Below are positions 50,694 to 59,803 of a stretch of 64,000 bases of DNA, in pieces. The stretch lies in NCBI GenBank assembly GCA_965220055.1, contig CBDCPE010000004.1, positions 1,240,001 to 1,304,000 of the forward strand, in the 5' to 3' direction. A program made the translations under genes and the position numbers. Source of the DNA: Bin87 sp965220055 (GTDB taxonomy: Bacteria; Chloroflexota; Dehalococcoidia; Lucifugimonadales; UBA3495). Numbering within the stretch: the first letter of the stretch is position 1; each line of letters opens with the position of its first letter. The notes under the pieces were generated by a model. The model searched no databases. It had not been told where the DNA came from and worked only from the letters and a program-made list of their open reading frames with translations.

Positions 50694-51374
50694 CTACACG
50701 GAAACCGCCGCGTCCGGTTGATAAGTCATCTCGCGCTCCAGCGTCACCCAGTTGTATTCATCCACGAACTTGGCGAGGCTGAAGGGGGGATCGATACCCA
50801 ACTGGGCCGACAGCGCGCCCGCCGGGTCTTCGATGCCATGCTGGCTGCGCGCGTCGGCGGCCACCGACAGGGCGGCCATGCGCATGACGGTAAGGAACTG
50901 GGAGTAAGTCGCGCCGTTGGGGCGGTCTTGCGGGAAGTAGGCGTTCCGGATGCCCGCGCCCCAGGACACGAACAGCTGGTGGTTGAGTACGGTCAGGATC
51001 GCAGACGCCCCAGTCGGGCCGACGCCGTCGGCCTCCGTGAGGCAGTCGAAGGCGCGCTCCACGACATCCAATGTGGAGCAACGCAGGTCGTCGAACTCCA
51101 GGGCAGAGGCCGCCATGGGCTCCAGCAACCGCGCGGCGTTGCCCACTGCGGCGGCGATGCCCGCAGACTTGTGACGGGGAATACGGCAACCCCATTGGTT
51201 CACGTAGCCGACCAGCGCAGGCCAGTCCGAATCTTTCTGCCCCGATATGATCGGGTCGCGGAAGGACTGGGCGCGGGCGGCGAGGCACGTTGCATCGTCG
51301 GCGAGGCTGCGGAAAACTTGAGACGACCAACGCAGTTGGTCAAAGGTCGTAGGGCCGGTTACGTAATTGCTCAT
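50694..51374 (-). CDS. Hypothetical protein coupled to dapF
   Basis: A 226-residue soluble helical protein beginning MSNYVTGPTTFDQLRWSSQVFRSLADD. Its ATG (51374-51372) overlaps the dapF stop (51373-51371) in an ATGA junction. Residues about 118-145 (CLTEADGVGPTGASAILTVLNHQLFVSWG) resemble a helix-hairpin-helix with GVGPTGAS, as in DNA glycosylases. A DNA-binding or repair role is conceivable, but I recognise no family. An upstream in-frame extension to 51443 overlaps dapF and lacks support. Confidence 0.75.
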   Translation of the reverse strand: MSNYVTGPTTFDQLRWSSQVFRSLADDATCLAARAQSFRDPIISGQKDSDWPALVGYVNQWGCRIPRHKSAGIAAAVGNAARLLEPMAASALEFDDLRCSTLDVVERAFDCLTEADGVGPTGASAILTVLNHQLFVSWGAGIRNAYFPQDRPNGATYSQFLTVMRMAALSVAADARSQHGIEDPAGALSAQLGIDPPFSLAKFVDEYNWVTLEREMTYQPDAAVSV

Positions 51375-52228
51375 TCTGTCCACACTCCGCTGAAAACTTC
51401 TGCCGCGGGGCCTTCCAAATAAACCTCGCCGGCGCCATCCCACTCGATGTTGAGGGTTCCGCCGGGCAGGTTGACCGCCACGCGGTCGCCGGTGTGACCC
51501 AACAGCCGGGAGGCCACGCCGATAGCGCAGGCTCCGGTACCGCAGGCCATAGTTTCGCCGGAACCTCTCTCCCAGACCCTGGCGTCCAGATTGCCGTCGT
51601 CCCGGATATTGACGATTTCAAAATTGACACGATCTGGAAAGATGGGATGCCGTTCCACCAGGGGTCCGATGTTGTGCAAGGGAAATTCTTCTATGGGCTG
51701 GTCGATGAACGTCACCGCATGGGGGTTACCCATGGACACGAAGGTAAGGAACAGGCGGAAGTCCCCAGGGTGGACAGCGTAGTTCATGACCGGGCCGGAT
51801 TGACCGGCAATGGCGGGGTCCAAATCGACGGGGATTTCGGACGGAGCGAGCCGCGGCGGTCCCATACTCACGCGCGCCGAGTCCACAGTGGCGCCAGCGT
51901 AGTGGGGCACGATGGTCCGAACGCCGGCCAACGTGTCGACGGTCACCTGGTGGGCGGAGCTGGACACGATGCCACGCTCTATCGCGTACTTGGCGAAGCA
52001 CCGGATACCGTTACCGCACATGGCTCCTTCGGACCCGTCCGAGTTGAACATGCGCATTTTCAGGTCGGCGACGTCGGATTCCATCACCAGGATCAACCCA
52101 TCACCGCCGACTCCAAAATGTCGATCGCTGATGGCCCGAGACAGGCTATTCCAATCCCGTTCGGGCATCGCACGAGCGTCGACATAGACGTAATCGTTGC
52201 CGGCGCCGTGCATTTTGGTGAATTCCAT
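51371..52228 (-). CDS. dapF: Diaminopimelate epimerase
   Basis: DapF interconverts LL- and meso-diaminopimelate. The 285-residue product carries the two catalytic cysteines: Cys71 in GAMCGNGIRC and Cys229 in MACGTGACA. FTKMHGAGNDYVYVD at the start, VSMGNPHAV in the middle and ERGSGETMACG are all canonical. ATG 52228. It works with DapL in the aminotransferase route to lysine and peptidoglycan, and the two lie in one same-strand cluster separated by one unknown gene. Confidence 0.97.
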   Translation of the reverse strand: MEFTKMHGAGNDYVYVDARAMPERDWNSLSRAISDRHFGVGGDGLILVMESDVADLKMRMFNSDGSEGAMCGNGIRCFAKYAIERGIVSSSAHQVTVDTLAGVRTIVPHYAGATVDSARVSMGPPRLAPSEIPVDLDPAIAGQSGPVMNYAVHPGDFRLFLTFVSMGNPHAVTFIDQPIEEFPLHNIGPLVERHPIFPDRVNFEIVNIRDDGNLDARVWERGSGETMACGTGACAIGVASRLLGHTGDRVAVNLPGGTLNIEWDGAGEVYLEGPAAEVFSGVWTE

Positions 52229-52263
52229 TGTCGCGACTCCTGCGCCGAAATGGACCCTTTCCG

Positions 52264-53220
52264 TCAGGCGCCAATTGTATCACAAGGGGTCGGAGGTCCT
52301 AGAAAACGTTGCACGAGAGAGCAGGCCTCGGCGACCGGCAACCGGTGGGTGGCGTCGAGCCAATGAACGCGCTGATCGCCCGGTTTGAACCAGGTGTACT
52401 GGCGGCGGACCAGTCGGTGCGTGCGGGTTTTCGAGCGAGCAACGGCTTCGTCCAACGTCATTTCTCCGGCCAGGTATTGGCCGAGCTCGGTGTAACCCAC
52501 GCCAGACAAAGCGCCGCTGCCGAGGGTGTACCCGTCAGCGTCAAGACGGCGGGCCTCGTCCAACAAGCCGTCGGCCATCATCGAGTCGAACCGAGCATCG
52601 ATACGATGGTACAGGGCAGTGCGGTCGGCAGTGAGACCGATGGCGAGGGCACGATACGGAGGCGCGGGGCTTTTACCGGTCGCATGGATCGCACTCCCGG
52701 TGGCCTTCAGAATTTCGAGGGCCCGGATGATGCGGCGCGGGTTTTGTGGATCGACGGTGACGGCGCGGTTGGGGTCCAGACGACGCAGCTCCTGCCACAG
52801 GGCGCCAAGGCCCTCGGCAGCGAGACGATGCTCCAACTGAGCACGGAAGGCCGGGTCGGGTGGCACCTGGGGAACCGTCCAACCCTCGAGGAGGGCCCAC
52901 ACGTATTGACCCGTGCCGCCGCACAATATGGGCAATTTGCCCCTGGCTGCGATGGTCTCGACGGACTCCCGCGCCAACGGCAAGTACTCGCCAAGGCTAA
53001 TTGGCGAATCGGGCGGACGGACATCGATCAGGTGATGTCTGGCGCTCCGGCGCTCGGCCGGAGTAGGCTTGGCGGTGCCGATGTCCATACGGGTATAGAC
53101 CTGCCGGCTATCGGCGTTGACGATCTCGCCGTCGAATCCTTGCGCAAGAGCGATGGAGAGGGCAGTCTTGCCCACCGCGGTGGGGCCGACGACAGCGATC
53201 AGGTTGTGCAGGGCCGACAT
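52264..53220 (-). CDS. miaA: tRNA dimethylallyltransferase
   Basis: MiaA adds a dimethylallyl group to A37 of tRNAs reading UNN codons. The 318-residue protein shows VVGPTAVGKTALSIALA (10-26), NADSRQVYTRMDIGTAKP (about 36-53), HHLIDVRPPDSPISLGEYL, the catalytic GGTGQYVWALLEG and RLVRRQYTWFK near the end. ATG 53220 was chosen; the frame runs upstream to 53328 antisense-like without homology. Neighbours tpiA and dapF are same-strand. Confidence 0.95.
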   Translation of the reverse strand: MSALHNLIAVVGPTAVGKTALSIALAQGFDGEIVNADSRQVYTRMDIGTAKPTPAERRSARHHLIDVRPPDSPISLGEYLPLARESVETIAARGKLPILCGGTGQYVWALLEGWTVPQVPPDPAFRAQLEHRLAAEGLGALWQELRRLDPNRAVTVDPQNPRRIIRALEILKATGSAIHATGKSPAPPYRALAIGLTADRTALYHRIDARFDSMMADGLLDEARRLDADGYTLGSGALSGVGYTELGQYLAGEMTLDEAVARSKTRTHRLVRRQYTWFKPGDQRVHWLDATHRLPVAEACSLVQRFLGPPTPCDTIGA

Positions 53221-53239
53221 GAACCGGCCGGGGTGGCGA

Positions 53240-54016
53240 CTACTGCTGACGGTCGGAGAACGCGGCGGCCACGCCCAAGAACGCGCCCACGTCCAAGCTT
53301 GCCCCGCCGACAAGCGCACCGTTAACACTTGGAACGGCGGCGAAGTCGGCGGCGTTTGCCGGATTCACGCTGCCGCCGTAAAGAAGGTGAGTGGCCGAAG
53401 CGGCGTCGGCTCCCAACACCGCCGCGACGGTGGAACTGATGGCCCCGCCCATTATCTGGTCGGCTATTTCCGGAGTAGCGGCACGGCCGGTTCCGATGGC
53501 CCACACGGGCTCGTAAGCTATGGCAAGTGCGCCGACCGCGGCTTCAGGGTCGAGATCGGTCAGCGCGGCGACGACCTGGCGCCGGATGACCTCTGCGGCC
53601 CGACCGGATTCTCGCTCGTCCAAGGTTTCACCGACACAAACGATGGGACGCAACCCGTGTTGCAGCGCGGCGGCGGCCTTGCGACCGACGGATTCGTCGG
53701 TCTCGCCGAAGAACTGGCGGCGCTCGGAGTGGCCGATGATCACGTAGTCGCACAGGCCGACCAGCATTGGCGGAGCGATCTCGCCAGTGAAAGCGCCGCT
53801 ATCGTCGGCGTGCATGTTCTGCGCGGCGACGGCTACACCGCTGCCGGTCAGGGCATCCCGCACCGCCGCCAGTGCCACAAACGGTGGAGCGATTATGACT
53901 CTGACCCCGGGTACTGCCACGACGCCTGCGGCCACAGCAGATGCCAACTCGACTCCGGACGCGAGGTCGGTGTTCATCTTCCAGTTGCCGGCGACGATGT
54001 TGGTGGGAGAGGTCAT
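53240..54016 (-). CDS. tpiA: Triosephosphate isomerase
   Basis: TpiA interconverts dihydroxyacetone phosphate and glyceraldehyde 3-phosphate. The 258-residue TIM barrel starts TNIVAGNWKMN with catalytic Lys13, has IIGHSERRQFFGE with catalytic His, AYEPVWAIGTGRAATPE with catalytic Glu, and LLYGGSVNPANA. ATG 54016. It forms a glycolytic set with apgM and pgk upstream. Confidence 0.97.
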   Translation of the reverse strand: MTSPTNIVAGNWKMNTDLASGVELASAVAAGVVAVPGVRVIIAPPFVALAAVRDALTGSGVAVAAQNMHADDSGAFTGEIAPPMLVGLCDYVIIGHSERRQFFGETDESVGRKAAAALQHGLRPIVCVGETLDERESGRAAEVIRRQVVAALTDLDPEAAVGALAIAYEPVWAIGTGRAATPEIADQIMGGAISSTVAAVLGADAASATHLLYGGSVNPANAADFAAVPSVNGALVGGASLDVGAFLGVAAAFSDRQQ

Positions 54017-54043
54017 CAGAAGATCCTGGGGGATTGGATTCGG

Positions 54044-55249
54044 TTACGGGCCGTACTTGGACAGTTTGCCGGCGTGGGACAGGGCCAGGAGCATGATGGT
54101 TTCGGCCGGTATGCGGCCTATAGACCCCTGGCCACACGCGCGCTCGTTGAAACCCTCGACCCCTTCACCGAGGGTCAGCGGGGAATGGAGCATGAAGGGA
54201 ACGGGATGCCAACTGTGGGATGCCATGATAGCGGGGGTGGCGTGGTCACCGGCGACCATCAGCACGTCGGGTTCCAGGTCCAAGATGCGCGGAATGTGGG
54301 CGTCTAATTCTTCGAGGCGTTTCACTTTGCCATCGAAGTCGCCGTCTTCGCCGGCGGCGTCGGCGGGCTTGTAGTGAATGAAGAAGAAGTCGTGGTCGTG
54401 CCAATTGGCGTGCAGGGTGTCCACCTCGTCGCCGAAGGTCATGCCGGTAGGGATGATCCGCATGTTGGCGACGGAAGCCAGTCCCCGGTACATGGGATAG
54501 GCGGCAATGGCGGCCGGGTTCAAATGATAGACCTGACCGAAATCCGGCAGGTTGGGAAGCTGGGCCCATCCGCGGAGCAGGACCATATTGGCCGGCTGTT
54601 CCTCGGAAAGGATGCGACCGGCCTGGGACACGAACTCCTGAACGATTTCGGTGGTGCGCTCGGCCGCAGGCGACAAGGCGCGAGCTGGCCTGGGCGGCAG
54701 ACCTTCGCGCTGGGGGTCGGTTTCCTCCACCGCTTCGGACAGACCCTCGCCGCGCAGGCGCAGCACAAACCGATAGTCCTGTACCGGCAACACGTCCACC
54801 TGTACTCCGGGTATCTCGATGCCGTCGAGGCGCTGGCACAACGCAGCGCTCAGCTTAGTTGCGATACGGCCGGCCCGTCGGTCGGTGAGAATGCCATCGT
54901 CGTCCACGGTGCAAAAATTGCCACGAGCGGCTACATCACCGGGCAGCAGTTCGGCGCCGATACCCAGGGCTTCCAAGGCACCACGCCCGATCAGGTACTT
55001 CAGCGGGTTGTACCCGAAAAGGGCCAGGTGGCCGGGTCCGCTCCCGGGAGCAACACCGATCTCCACCGGAGTGGTAAGTCCGCAGGCGCTGCGCTGGGCC
55101 AACGCATCCAGATTGGGGATGTCGGCCGTTTCCAACTCGGACTTGCGGGTGTCAGGATGGGGCAATCCACCCAAACCATCGGCCACCAACAGGACGATTT
55201 TCGACGGGGTGCTGGCGATACTGTCGCGGATTTGTTCCAGATCAATCAT
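54044..55249 (-). CDS. apgM: 2,3-bisphosphoglycerate-independent phosphoglycerate mutase, archaeal type
   Basis: A 401-residue alkaline-phosphatase-fold mutase of the archaeal ApgM group, not the usual bacterial GpmI. Seen are VLLVADGLGGLPHP (about 19-32, first metal Asp), LDALAQRSACGLTTPV with the nucleophile region, PGSGPGHLALFGYNP, and DHDFFFIHYKPADAAGEDGDF, plus VMVAGDHATPA near the end. ATG 55249 has GGAG six bases upstream; an in-frame TTG at 55279 would overlap pgk. It lies between tpiA and pgk, consistent with lower glycolysis. Confidence 0.93.
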   Translation of the reverse strand: MIDLEQIRDSIASTPSKIVLLVADGLGGLPHPDTRKSELETADIPNLDALAQRSACGLTTPVEIGVAPGSGPGHLALFGYNPLKYLIGRGALEALGIGAELLPGDVAARGNFCTVDDDGILTDRRAGRIATKLSAALCQRLDGIEIPGVQVDVLPVQDYRFVLRLRGEGLSEAVEETDPQREGLPPRPARALSPAAERTTEIVQEFVSQAGRILSEEQPANMVLLRGWAQLPNLPDFGQVYHLNPAAIAAYPMYRGLASVANMRIIPTGMTFGDEVDTLHANWHDHDFFFIHYKPADAAGEDGDFDGKVKRLEELDAHIPRILDLEPDVLMVAGDHATPAIMASHSWHPVPFMLHSPLTLGEGVEGFNERACGQGSIGRIPAETIMLLALSHAGKLSKYGP

Positions 55250-55275
55250 GCTTAGCTCCGGTGGCCGGCGGGCCG

Positions 55276-56472
55276 TCAAACATCAGGGATCGCGTCGATT
55301 CCGGGGAGCACGCGCCCTTCGAGAAACTCCAGAGAAGCGCCGCCGCCGGTGGACACGTGGGTCATGCTGTCCATGAGGCCGAGGGCTTCCACGGCTTCCG
55401 CGGTGGAACCGCCACCGACCACAGTAGTTGCGTCCCGCAACCCCGCAATGCCATTCGCGACCTGACGGGTGCCAGCGCTGAATTGTTCCATTTCAAACAC
55501 GCCCATTGGTCCGTTCCACACAATGGTCTTGCAATCGGCGAGTGCTGCCGTGTATGTAGCGGCCGCTGCTTGACCGATATCCATGATGTACCAACCGTCG
55601 GGGACGTTGTCCACGGGCACAGTGTCGACCGAAGCGGGGTTCGGGTCGAATTGATCGGCGACTACGAGGTCCTGAGGCAGATGCACCTTCACGCCAGCAG
55701 CGTCGGCTCTTTCAACTACGTCGCGAGCGAAGTCCAGCCGATCAGTTTCGACCGATGACGCCCCGACCGGTTTGCCGGCGGCGGCCAGGAAAGTCACCGC
55801 CATGCCGCCACCGATAAACAGATGGTCGAGGCGAGCAAGGAGGTTTTCCAGGACCAAAATCTTGTCGCTAACCTTGGCGCCGCCCATGAGCGCGGCCAAC
55901 GGGCGATCCGGATTTTCCAAAGCGACGCCCAAGCAGTGTACCTCGCGCTGGGTCAAGAGGCCCATGGCCGTAGGGAGATGGCGCGGGATACCGACGGTAG
56001 AAGCGTGGGCCCGATGGGCCACAGCGAACGCATCCATGACGAAGCAGTCGGCCAAGCCAGCCAACTGAGCCGAAAAAGCGTGATCGTTGCTTTCCTCACC
56101 CGGATGGAAGCGCAAGTTTTCGAGAAGGCACACATCTCCCGGAGACATTTCAGCAACCGCTTTGACCACCGTTGGACCGACGCAATCATCCAAAGGGGTA
56201 ACGGGCCGGCCCAAAAGGGTAGCCAACCGCTCGCCCACCGGAGCCAAGCGCAGGGCATCGTCGACCTTGCCTGTGGGTCGACCAAGGTGGGAGCACAGTA
56301 CCACCTTGCACTGCCGCTCCAGCAGGTACTCGATGGTGGGCAGGGTGGCGCGCAAGCGATGATCGTAATTGGAGATGAGTTCCGCGCCCTGCTCAATAGG
56401 CACGTTGAAGTCAACCCGGACCAGGACGGTCTTTCCGTTGACATCCAGTTGGGAGAGAGAACGCTTGGACAT
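55276..56472 (-). CDS. pgk: Phosphoglycerate kinase
   Basis: Pgk transfers the acyl phosphate of 1,3-bisphosphoglycerate to ADP. The 398-residue product has VDGKTVLVRVDFNVPIEQG near the start, YLLERQCKVVLCSHLGRPTG, LLENLRFHPGEESN, DAFAVAHRAHAS, and ALMGGAKVSDK, then the late GNDATTVVGGGSTAEAV-like nucleotide loop. ATG 56472. Downstream apgM starts 26 bases away. Confidence 0.97.
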   Translation of the reverse strand: MSKRSLSQLDVNGKTVLVRVDFNVPIEQGAELISNYDHRLRATLPTIEYLLERQCKVVLCSHLGRPTGKVDDALRLAPVGERLATLLGRPVTPLDDCVGPTVVKAVAEMSPGDVCLLENLRFHPGEESNDHAFSAQLAGLADCFVMDAFAVAHRAHASTVGIPRHLPTAMGLLTQREVHCLGVALENPDRPLAALMGGAKVSDKILVLENLLARLDHLFIGGGMAVTFLAAAGKPVGASSVETDRLDFARDVVERADAAGVKVHLPQDLVVADQFDPNPASVDTVPVDNVPDGWYIMDIGQAAAATYTAALADCKTIVWNGPMGVFEMEQFSAGTRQVANGIAGLRDATTVVGGGSTAEAVEALGLMDSMTHVSTGGGASLEFLEGRVLPGIDAIPDV

Positions 56473-56495
56473 GCTGCGACCTTCGGTCAGGTCAG

Positions 56496-57512
56496 TTAGG
56501 AATCACGGTCGACGATCAATTTGGTCGCCCAATCCAACAACTCTGGCTGCTCCAGCGTGACATTCGCGCCAGTTACGGCCTCGCGCGCTTGCCGAAGAAG
56601 CTGGTCGATTTTTTCGTTCGAGTATTCTCGGGATCCGGCCTCGTCCAAGATTGAGACAATCCGGGGCGCATCGCCGGGTTCCAGCACCCGTTTCATGTAT
56701 ATGCCGCCGAGTTCGCGCTTGGCGGCAGTGTCGGTGTGATGCAACGCGTGGATCAGGGGCAGGCTTTTCTTCTTGTTGAGGATGTTGGCGGGCGTGAAAC
56801 CATCACCTGATCGCCCCCACAGGTCGTAGATATCATCCCTGACCTGGCGAGCCATGCCAAGCTTCGTGCCCCATTGCTCCAAAGCATCGGCGGTGGCTGG
56901 CTGGGCTCCGCAGGCCAACGCCCCCAGACGCGCTGAGCATCCAGCCAATGCCCCGGATTTCCGGTAGATCATATCCATGTAATCGGCTTCAGACACCATC
57001 AACTGGTCCTGGTAAGTGAGATCCATGTACTGACCCTCGCACAGGGTCAAACAGGCCCGATCCAAAGCACTCAATGCGGCCAGAACGGTCTCAGCGGCGA
57101 CCCCCGCGTCGGACAGCCGCATCAACACGGAGCGGGCCAGAGCATGCAATCCATCGCCGGCGTTGATGGCCTGGGACGGACCCCACACCCACCAGATGCT
57201 GGGGCGGACGTTGTCCTGATCAATGCGTCCGGCCTGCACGTCGTTGTGCACGAGGACGAAATTGTATGCCAACTCAACAGCAGCCGCGGCCGATACCGCC
57301 TCCTGATGCCCGCCAGATACCGCGTCTGCAGAAGCCAGCGCCAGCGCACCGTAGTGATGCAACGGAGTCAGCGCGTCTTCCGCAGGGTTGCCCCTCTCAT
57401 CCACCCATCCCAAGTGATAACGCAGGAGGTCGTACAACATGCCCTGCCGGCCGTCGAATGCTGATCGCAGTTCGGCGTGCACGCCAGCCCGGTAACTATC
57501 GTATGTCTCCAC
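56496..57512 (-). CDS. Polyprenyl synthetase family protein with degenerate first aspartate motif
   Basis: A 338-residue all-helical isoprenyl diphosphate synthase fold. The second aspartate-rich motif is intact (RDDIYD, Asp226, 227 and 230), and GDGLHALA and KSGALAG are typical. The first motif, usually DDxxD, reads HNDVQAGRID, so Asp90 is Asn and Asp94 is Ala; remaining acids are D91, D98 and D100. Mg2+-dependent allylic diphosphate binding may be altered or lost. Start is GTG at 57512. It lies between pgk and tsaC. A subunit or non-canonical prenyltransferase is possible. Confidence 0.85.
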   Translation of the reverse strand: METYDSYRAGVHAELRSAFDGRQGMLYDLLRYHLGWVDERGNPAEDALTPLHHYGALALASADAVSGGHQEAVSAAAAVELAYNFVLVHNDVQAGRIDQDNVRPSIWWVWGPSQAINAGDGLHALARSVLMRLSDAGVAAETVLAALSALDRACLTLCEGQYMDLTYQDQLMVSEADYMDMIYRKSGALAGCSARLGALACGAQPATADALEQWGTKLGMARQVRDDIYDLWGRSGDGFTPANILNKKKSLPLIHALHHTDTAAKRELGGIYMKRVLEPGDAPRIVSILDEAGSREYSNEKIDQLLRQAREAVTGANVTLEQPELLDWATKLIVDRDS

Positions 57513-57532
57513 CGATGTAATAACCGACCTCG

Positions 57533-58177
57533 CTATTCGGGCGTCTCGAGCATTTCGAGGGTGGCGAGCACCCGCTCGTAGGGCAGTACGCCCTCACGGA
57601 GCAGGCGGACACTGCCTGCTGCCAACGACACGATGGTGCTTGCCGCACCTACCGGCTCAGGACCGGAAACAATAATACCATCAACCCACGGAGCGAGGGT
57701 CCGGCGAAGCTCGTCAGCGTCAATTATGTCGGGCTCTCCGCTGCGATTGGCGCTGGTACCGGTAATGGGGCGACCCAGGGCATCGGCCAACGCCAGGGGG
57801 ACCGGGTGGTCGGGCATTCGCACGGCGACGGTATTGCGGCCGGCGGTCAAGCGGTGCGGCAAACCGGGAGCGGCCGGGAGCACCATTGTCAACGGACCGG
57901 GCCAGTAGGCTTCGGCCAAGCGGCGAGCCGGCACCTCGCTGTCTGAGGGAACGGCCGTGACCTGTCCCGATTGCTCCCAGCCGGACACCAACACGGGCAA
58001 CGGCATGTCGGCAGGGCGGCCCTTGGCGGCATAAACGCGATCGAGAGCTTCGGGGTTGAGGGCATCCGCCGCCAAACCGTAGAGCGTGTCCGTCGGTATG
58101 GCGATCACGCCACCGTCGGCAAGACGTCGGGCTGCCTGGCGGATTTCAGTTTCAAAGTCCAAAGGGAGGAGGTCCAC
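57533..58177 (-). CDS. tsaC: L-threonylcarbamoyladenylate synthase (YrdC/Sua5 domain)
   Basis: TsaC makes threonylcarbamoyl-AMP for the t6A37 modification of tRNAs. The product shows GGVIAIPTDTLYGLAADA (about 23-40), VYAAKGRPADMPLPVLV, WPGPLTMVLPA, TVAVRMPDHP and GTSANRSGEP, all canonical YrdC elements. It lacks the C-terminal Sua5 domain. I chose GTG at 58177 because the fold begins nearby; a TTG at 58225 is the alternative. Neither has a strong ribosome site. Confidence 0.9.
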   Translation of the reverse strand: MDLLPLDFETEIRQAARRLADGGVIAIPTDTLYGLAADALNPEALDRVYAAKGRPADMPLPVLVSGWEQSGQVTAVPSDSEVPARRLAEAYWPGPLTMVLPAAPGLPHRLTAGRNTVAVRMPDHPVPLALADALGRPITGTSANRSGEPDIIDADELRRTLAPWVDGIIVSGPEPVGAASTIVSLAAGSVRLLREGVLPYERVLATLEMLETPE

Positions 58178-58277
58178 TATTTTAGAGAGACATTCAGCCT
58201 GGGGATAAAAGTTGCCGATGCGCAAATGGGTCGGGATCCTTCGCGACCGGTCGGCGAGGCCCGGTTCTATCGATTGG

Positions 58278-58967
58278 TCAATTGTTCAACTCGCGGGCCG
58301 CAATGGACCGCAATTCAGGGATACGAAGCAATTGCTCGACCAGGAAACGCCGGTTGTCGTTGGCGTCGGTTTTGCGTTCGTTGATGATCGCGTCGTAATT
58401 AAATCCGAGCAGCGCGCAAAATTCGCGACCCGTCCAGACCATACTTTCATCTATGGTCTGTTTGAAGCCAACCACGATTGCCTGCTTGTCGTCCTGATTG
58501 AAAGAACAAACCTTGATCGAGGTTGAGTACGGTATCGTTGAGCCAACGTTGGTGCTGAATGCCGACAGATTGCTCACTTCACCGCTGGATTTCTTAGTGT
58601 CGAACTGATCACCGTCTTTAAGTTCGAGCACGTAGCACTCGCGTTTCCAGGCATCCCGCACGAATACCAAGTAATCGGGTTCGGAGCTGGGGAAATGGAT
58701 CCGGCTGGATTTCTTGATGGCGGATTTGTCGGCCAGGAACACCCCGTCGCTGCCATTTTCGAGGAATGCGTCCAAGTCGTCGATCGCGGTGCCGTTGGCT
58801 GCAGATTCCCGGTGGATGATGTGCTCGAGTTCAGTGCCCGCGCGGATGCTGGTCGCGTGGACGCGAGATACCAACGCGCCGATATCCGGATCGTTGAAAA
58901 GCCGGGCGTAGCCGCCGTCCCTGCGACCCGGATTACTGTCTTCGATCCTGACCATTTGCCCGGTCAC
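58278..58967 (-). CDS. Predicted type II restriction endonuclease (PD-(D/E)XK)
   Basis: A 229-residue protein coupled to a DNA methyltransferase: GTG at 58967 overlaps the methyltransferase stop in a GTGA junction. SEPDYLVFV (95-103, with Asp98) followed by CYVLELKDGDQFD (111-123, with Glu115-Leu-Lys117) gives the PD-(D/E)XK active site. A helix with EHIIHRE precedes it. Overall sequence is not one I can place among known specificities. The coupling, active site and partner support an endonuclease; cleavage site cannot be told. Confidence 0.72.
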   Translation of the reverse strand: MTGQMVRIEDSNPGRRDGGYARLFNDPDIGALVSRVHATSIRAGTELEHIIHRESAANGTAIDDLDAFLENGSDGVFLADKSAIKKSSRIHFPSSEPDYLVFVRDAWKRECYVLELKDGDQFDTKKSSGEVSNLSAFSTNVGSTIPYSTSIKVCSFNQDDKQAIVVGFKQTIDESMVWTGREFCALLGFNYDAIINERKTDANDNRRFLVEQLLRIPELRSIAARELNN

Positions 58968-59668
58968 ACGTCGCCGGAGATGTCACAGCCGAGGAACTGG
59001 CGCCCGACCTGGTGGGCTGCGGTCATCACCGAATAGCTGCCGGCGGCGGGATCGAGAACAACGTCACCAGGGTCGGTGACCGCCTCGATCAAGCGAGCCT
59101 GGAGATTAACAGGCTTAGGGTGAACGTTGCCGATACGTTCCACCCGTTCAGTTACCACGTCAGGGATGTCGTGGCGCTGCCAAACTCCTTTCGCGCGCTT
59201 GGGCGGTTTCTGCAAGATGAGCAGATATTCGCCGACGCGCCTGGTCCGGTATCCCATGCCGAGACGGTCCTTGTTCCAGGTGACGAGGTCCACGATCTCG
59301 AGACCCCATTCTTCCACCCAAGACCCGACCCCGGTACACAGGTGGAACTTGTCTATCCACAAGAATAGGTGGCCAGACGGTATCAAAGCGGCGGAGATGC
59401 CGGCGATGAACTCGCTGATCGTCTGCTCGCTCATCTGCGGCAGCGCAGATCGAGACCGCCCGCGACTTGTGCCCTCGTTCCCGTACTGCATTTTGTCTAG
59501 GATCCCTCGGTATTGAGGGTCAAAAATGCACAATGGGATAGTTTCCGGGTCGAGCGCGGCGAGGAGTTCCAGACCGTCGAATTGATTCCGTTGGTTCAGC
59601 GGCAGTGGCCATTGGTTTACCTGCGGCGTGGCCGGCCGCGTGGATCTAGTTGTGGTAAAGACAGTCAT
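58964..59668 (-). CDS. Site-specific DNA methyltransferase (beta class)
   Basis: A 234-residue amino-methyltransferase, probably N4-cytosine or N6-adenine. Motif IV is DPQY (50-53, in LCIFDPQYRG), followed by a target-recognition region with TSRGRSRSALPQM and GHLFLWIDKFHLC, motif X/VIII parts KPVNLQARLIEA, and motif I late as VVLDPAAGSYSV with the class beta order IV-TRD-X-I. Closely resembles MTases paired with restriction enzymes of the GATC/other palindrome type, but recognition sequence is not inferable. ATG 59668, divergent from guaA with a 135-bp gap. Confidence 0.85.
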   Translation of the reverse strand: MTVFTTTRSTRPATPQVNQWPLPLNQRNQFDGLELLAALDPETIPLCIFDPQYRGILDKMQYGNEGTSRGRSRSALPQMSEQTISEFIAGISAALIPSGHLFLWIDKFHLCTGVGSWVEEWGLEIVDLVTWNKDRLGMGYRTRRVGEYLLILQKPPKRAKGVWQRHDIPDVVTERVERIGNVHPKPVNLQARLIEAVTDPGDVVLDPAAGSYSVMTAAHQVGRQFLGCDISGDV

Positions 59669-59803
59669 GGGTATAGCGAAAGAGGGTCAAGCGTTCCGGC
59701 AGTATTCTAGCAGGATGGCGACACGGAGGTGGGCACGGACCGAGACCGGTGGGTTGCTGTGCTAATATAATCCGCAGATTCCCAAGCGGCCAGTGGGGAG
59801 TTT

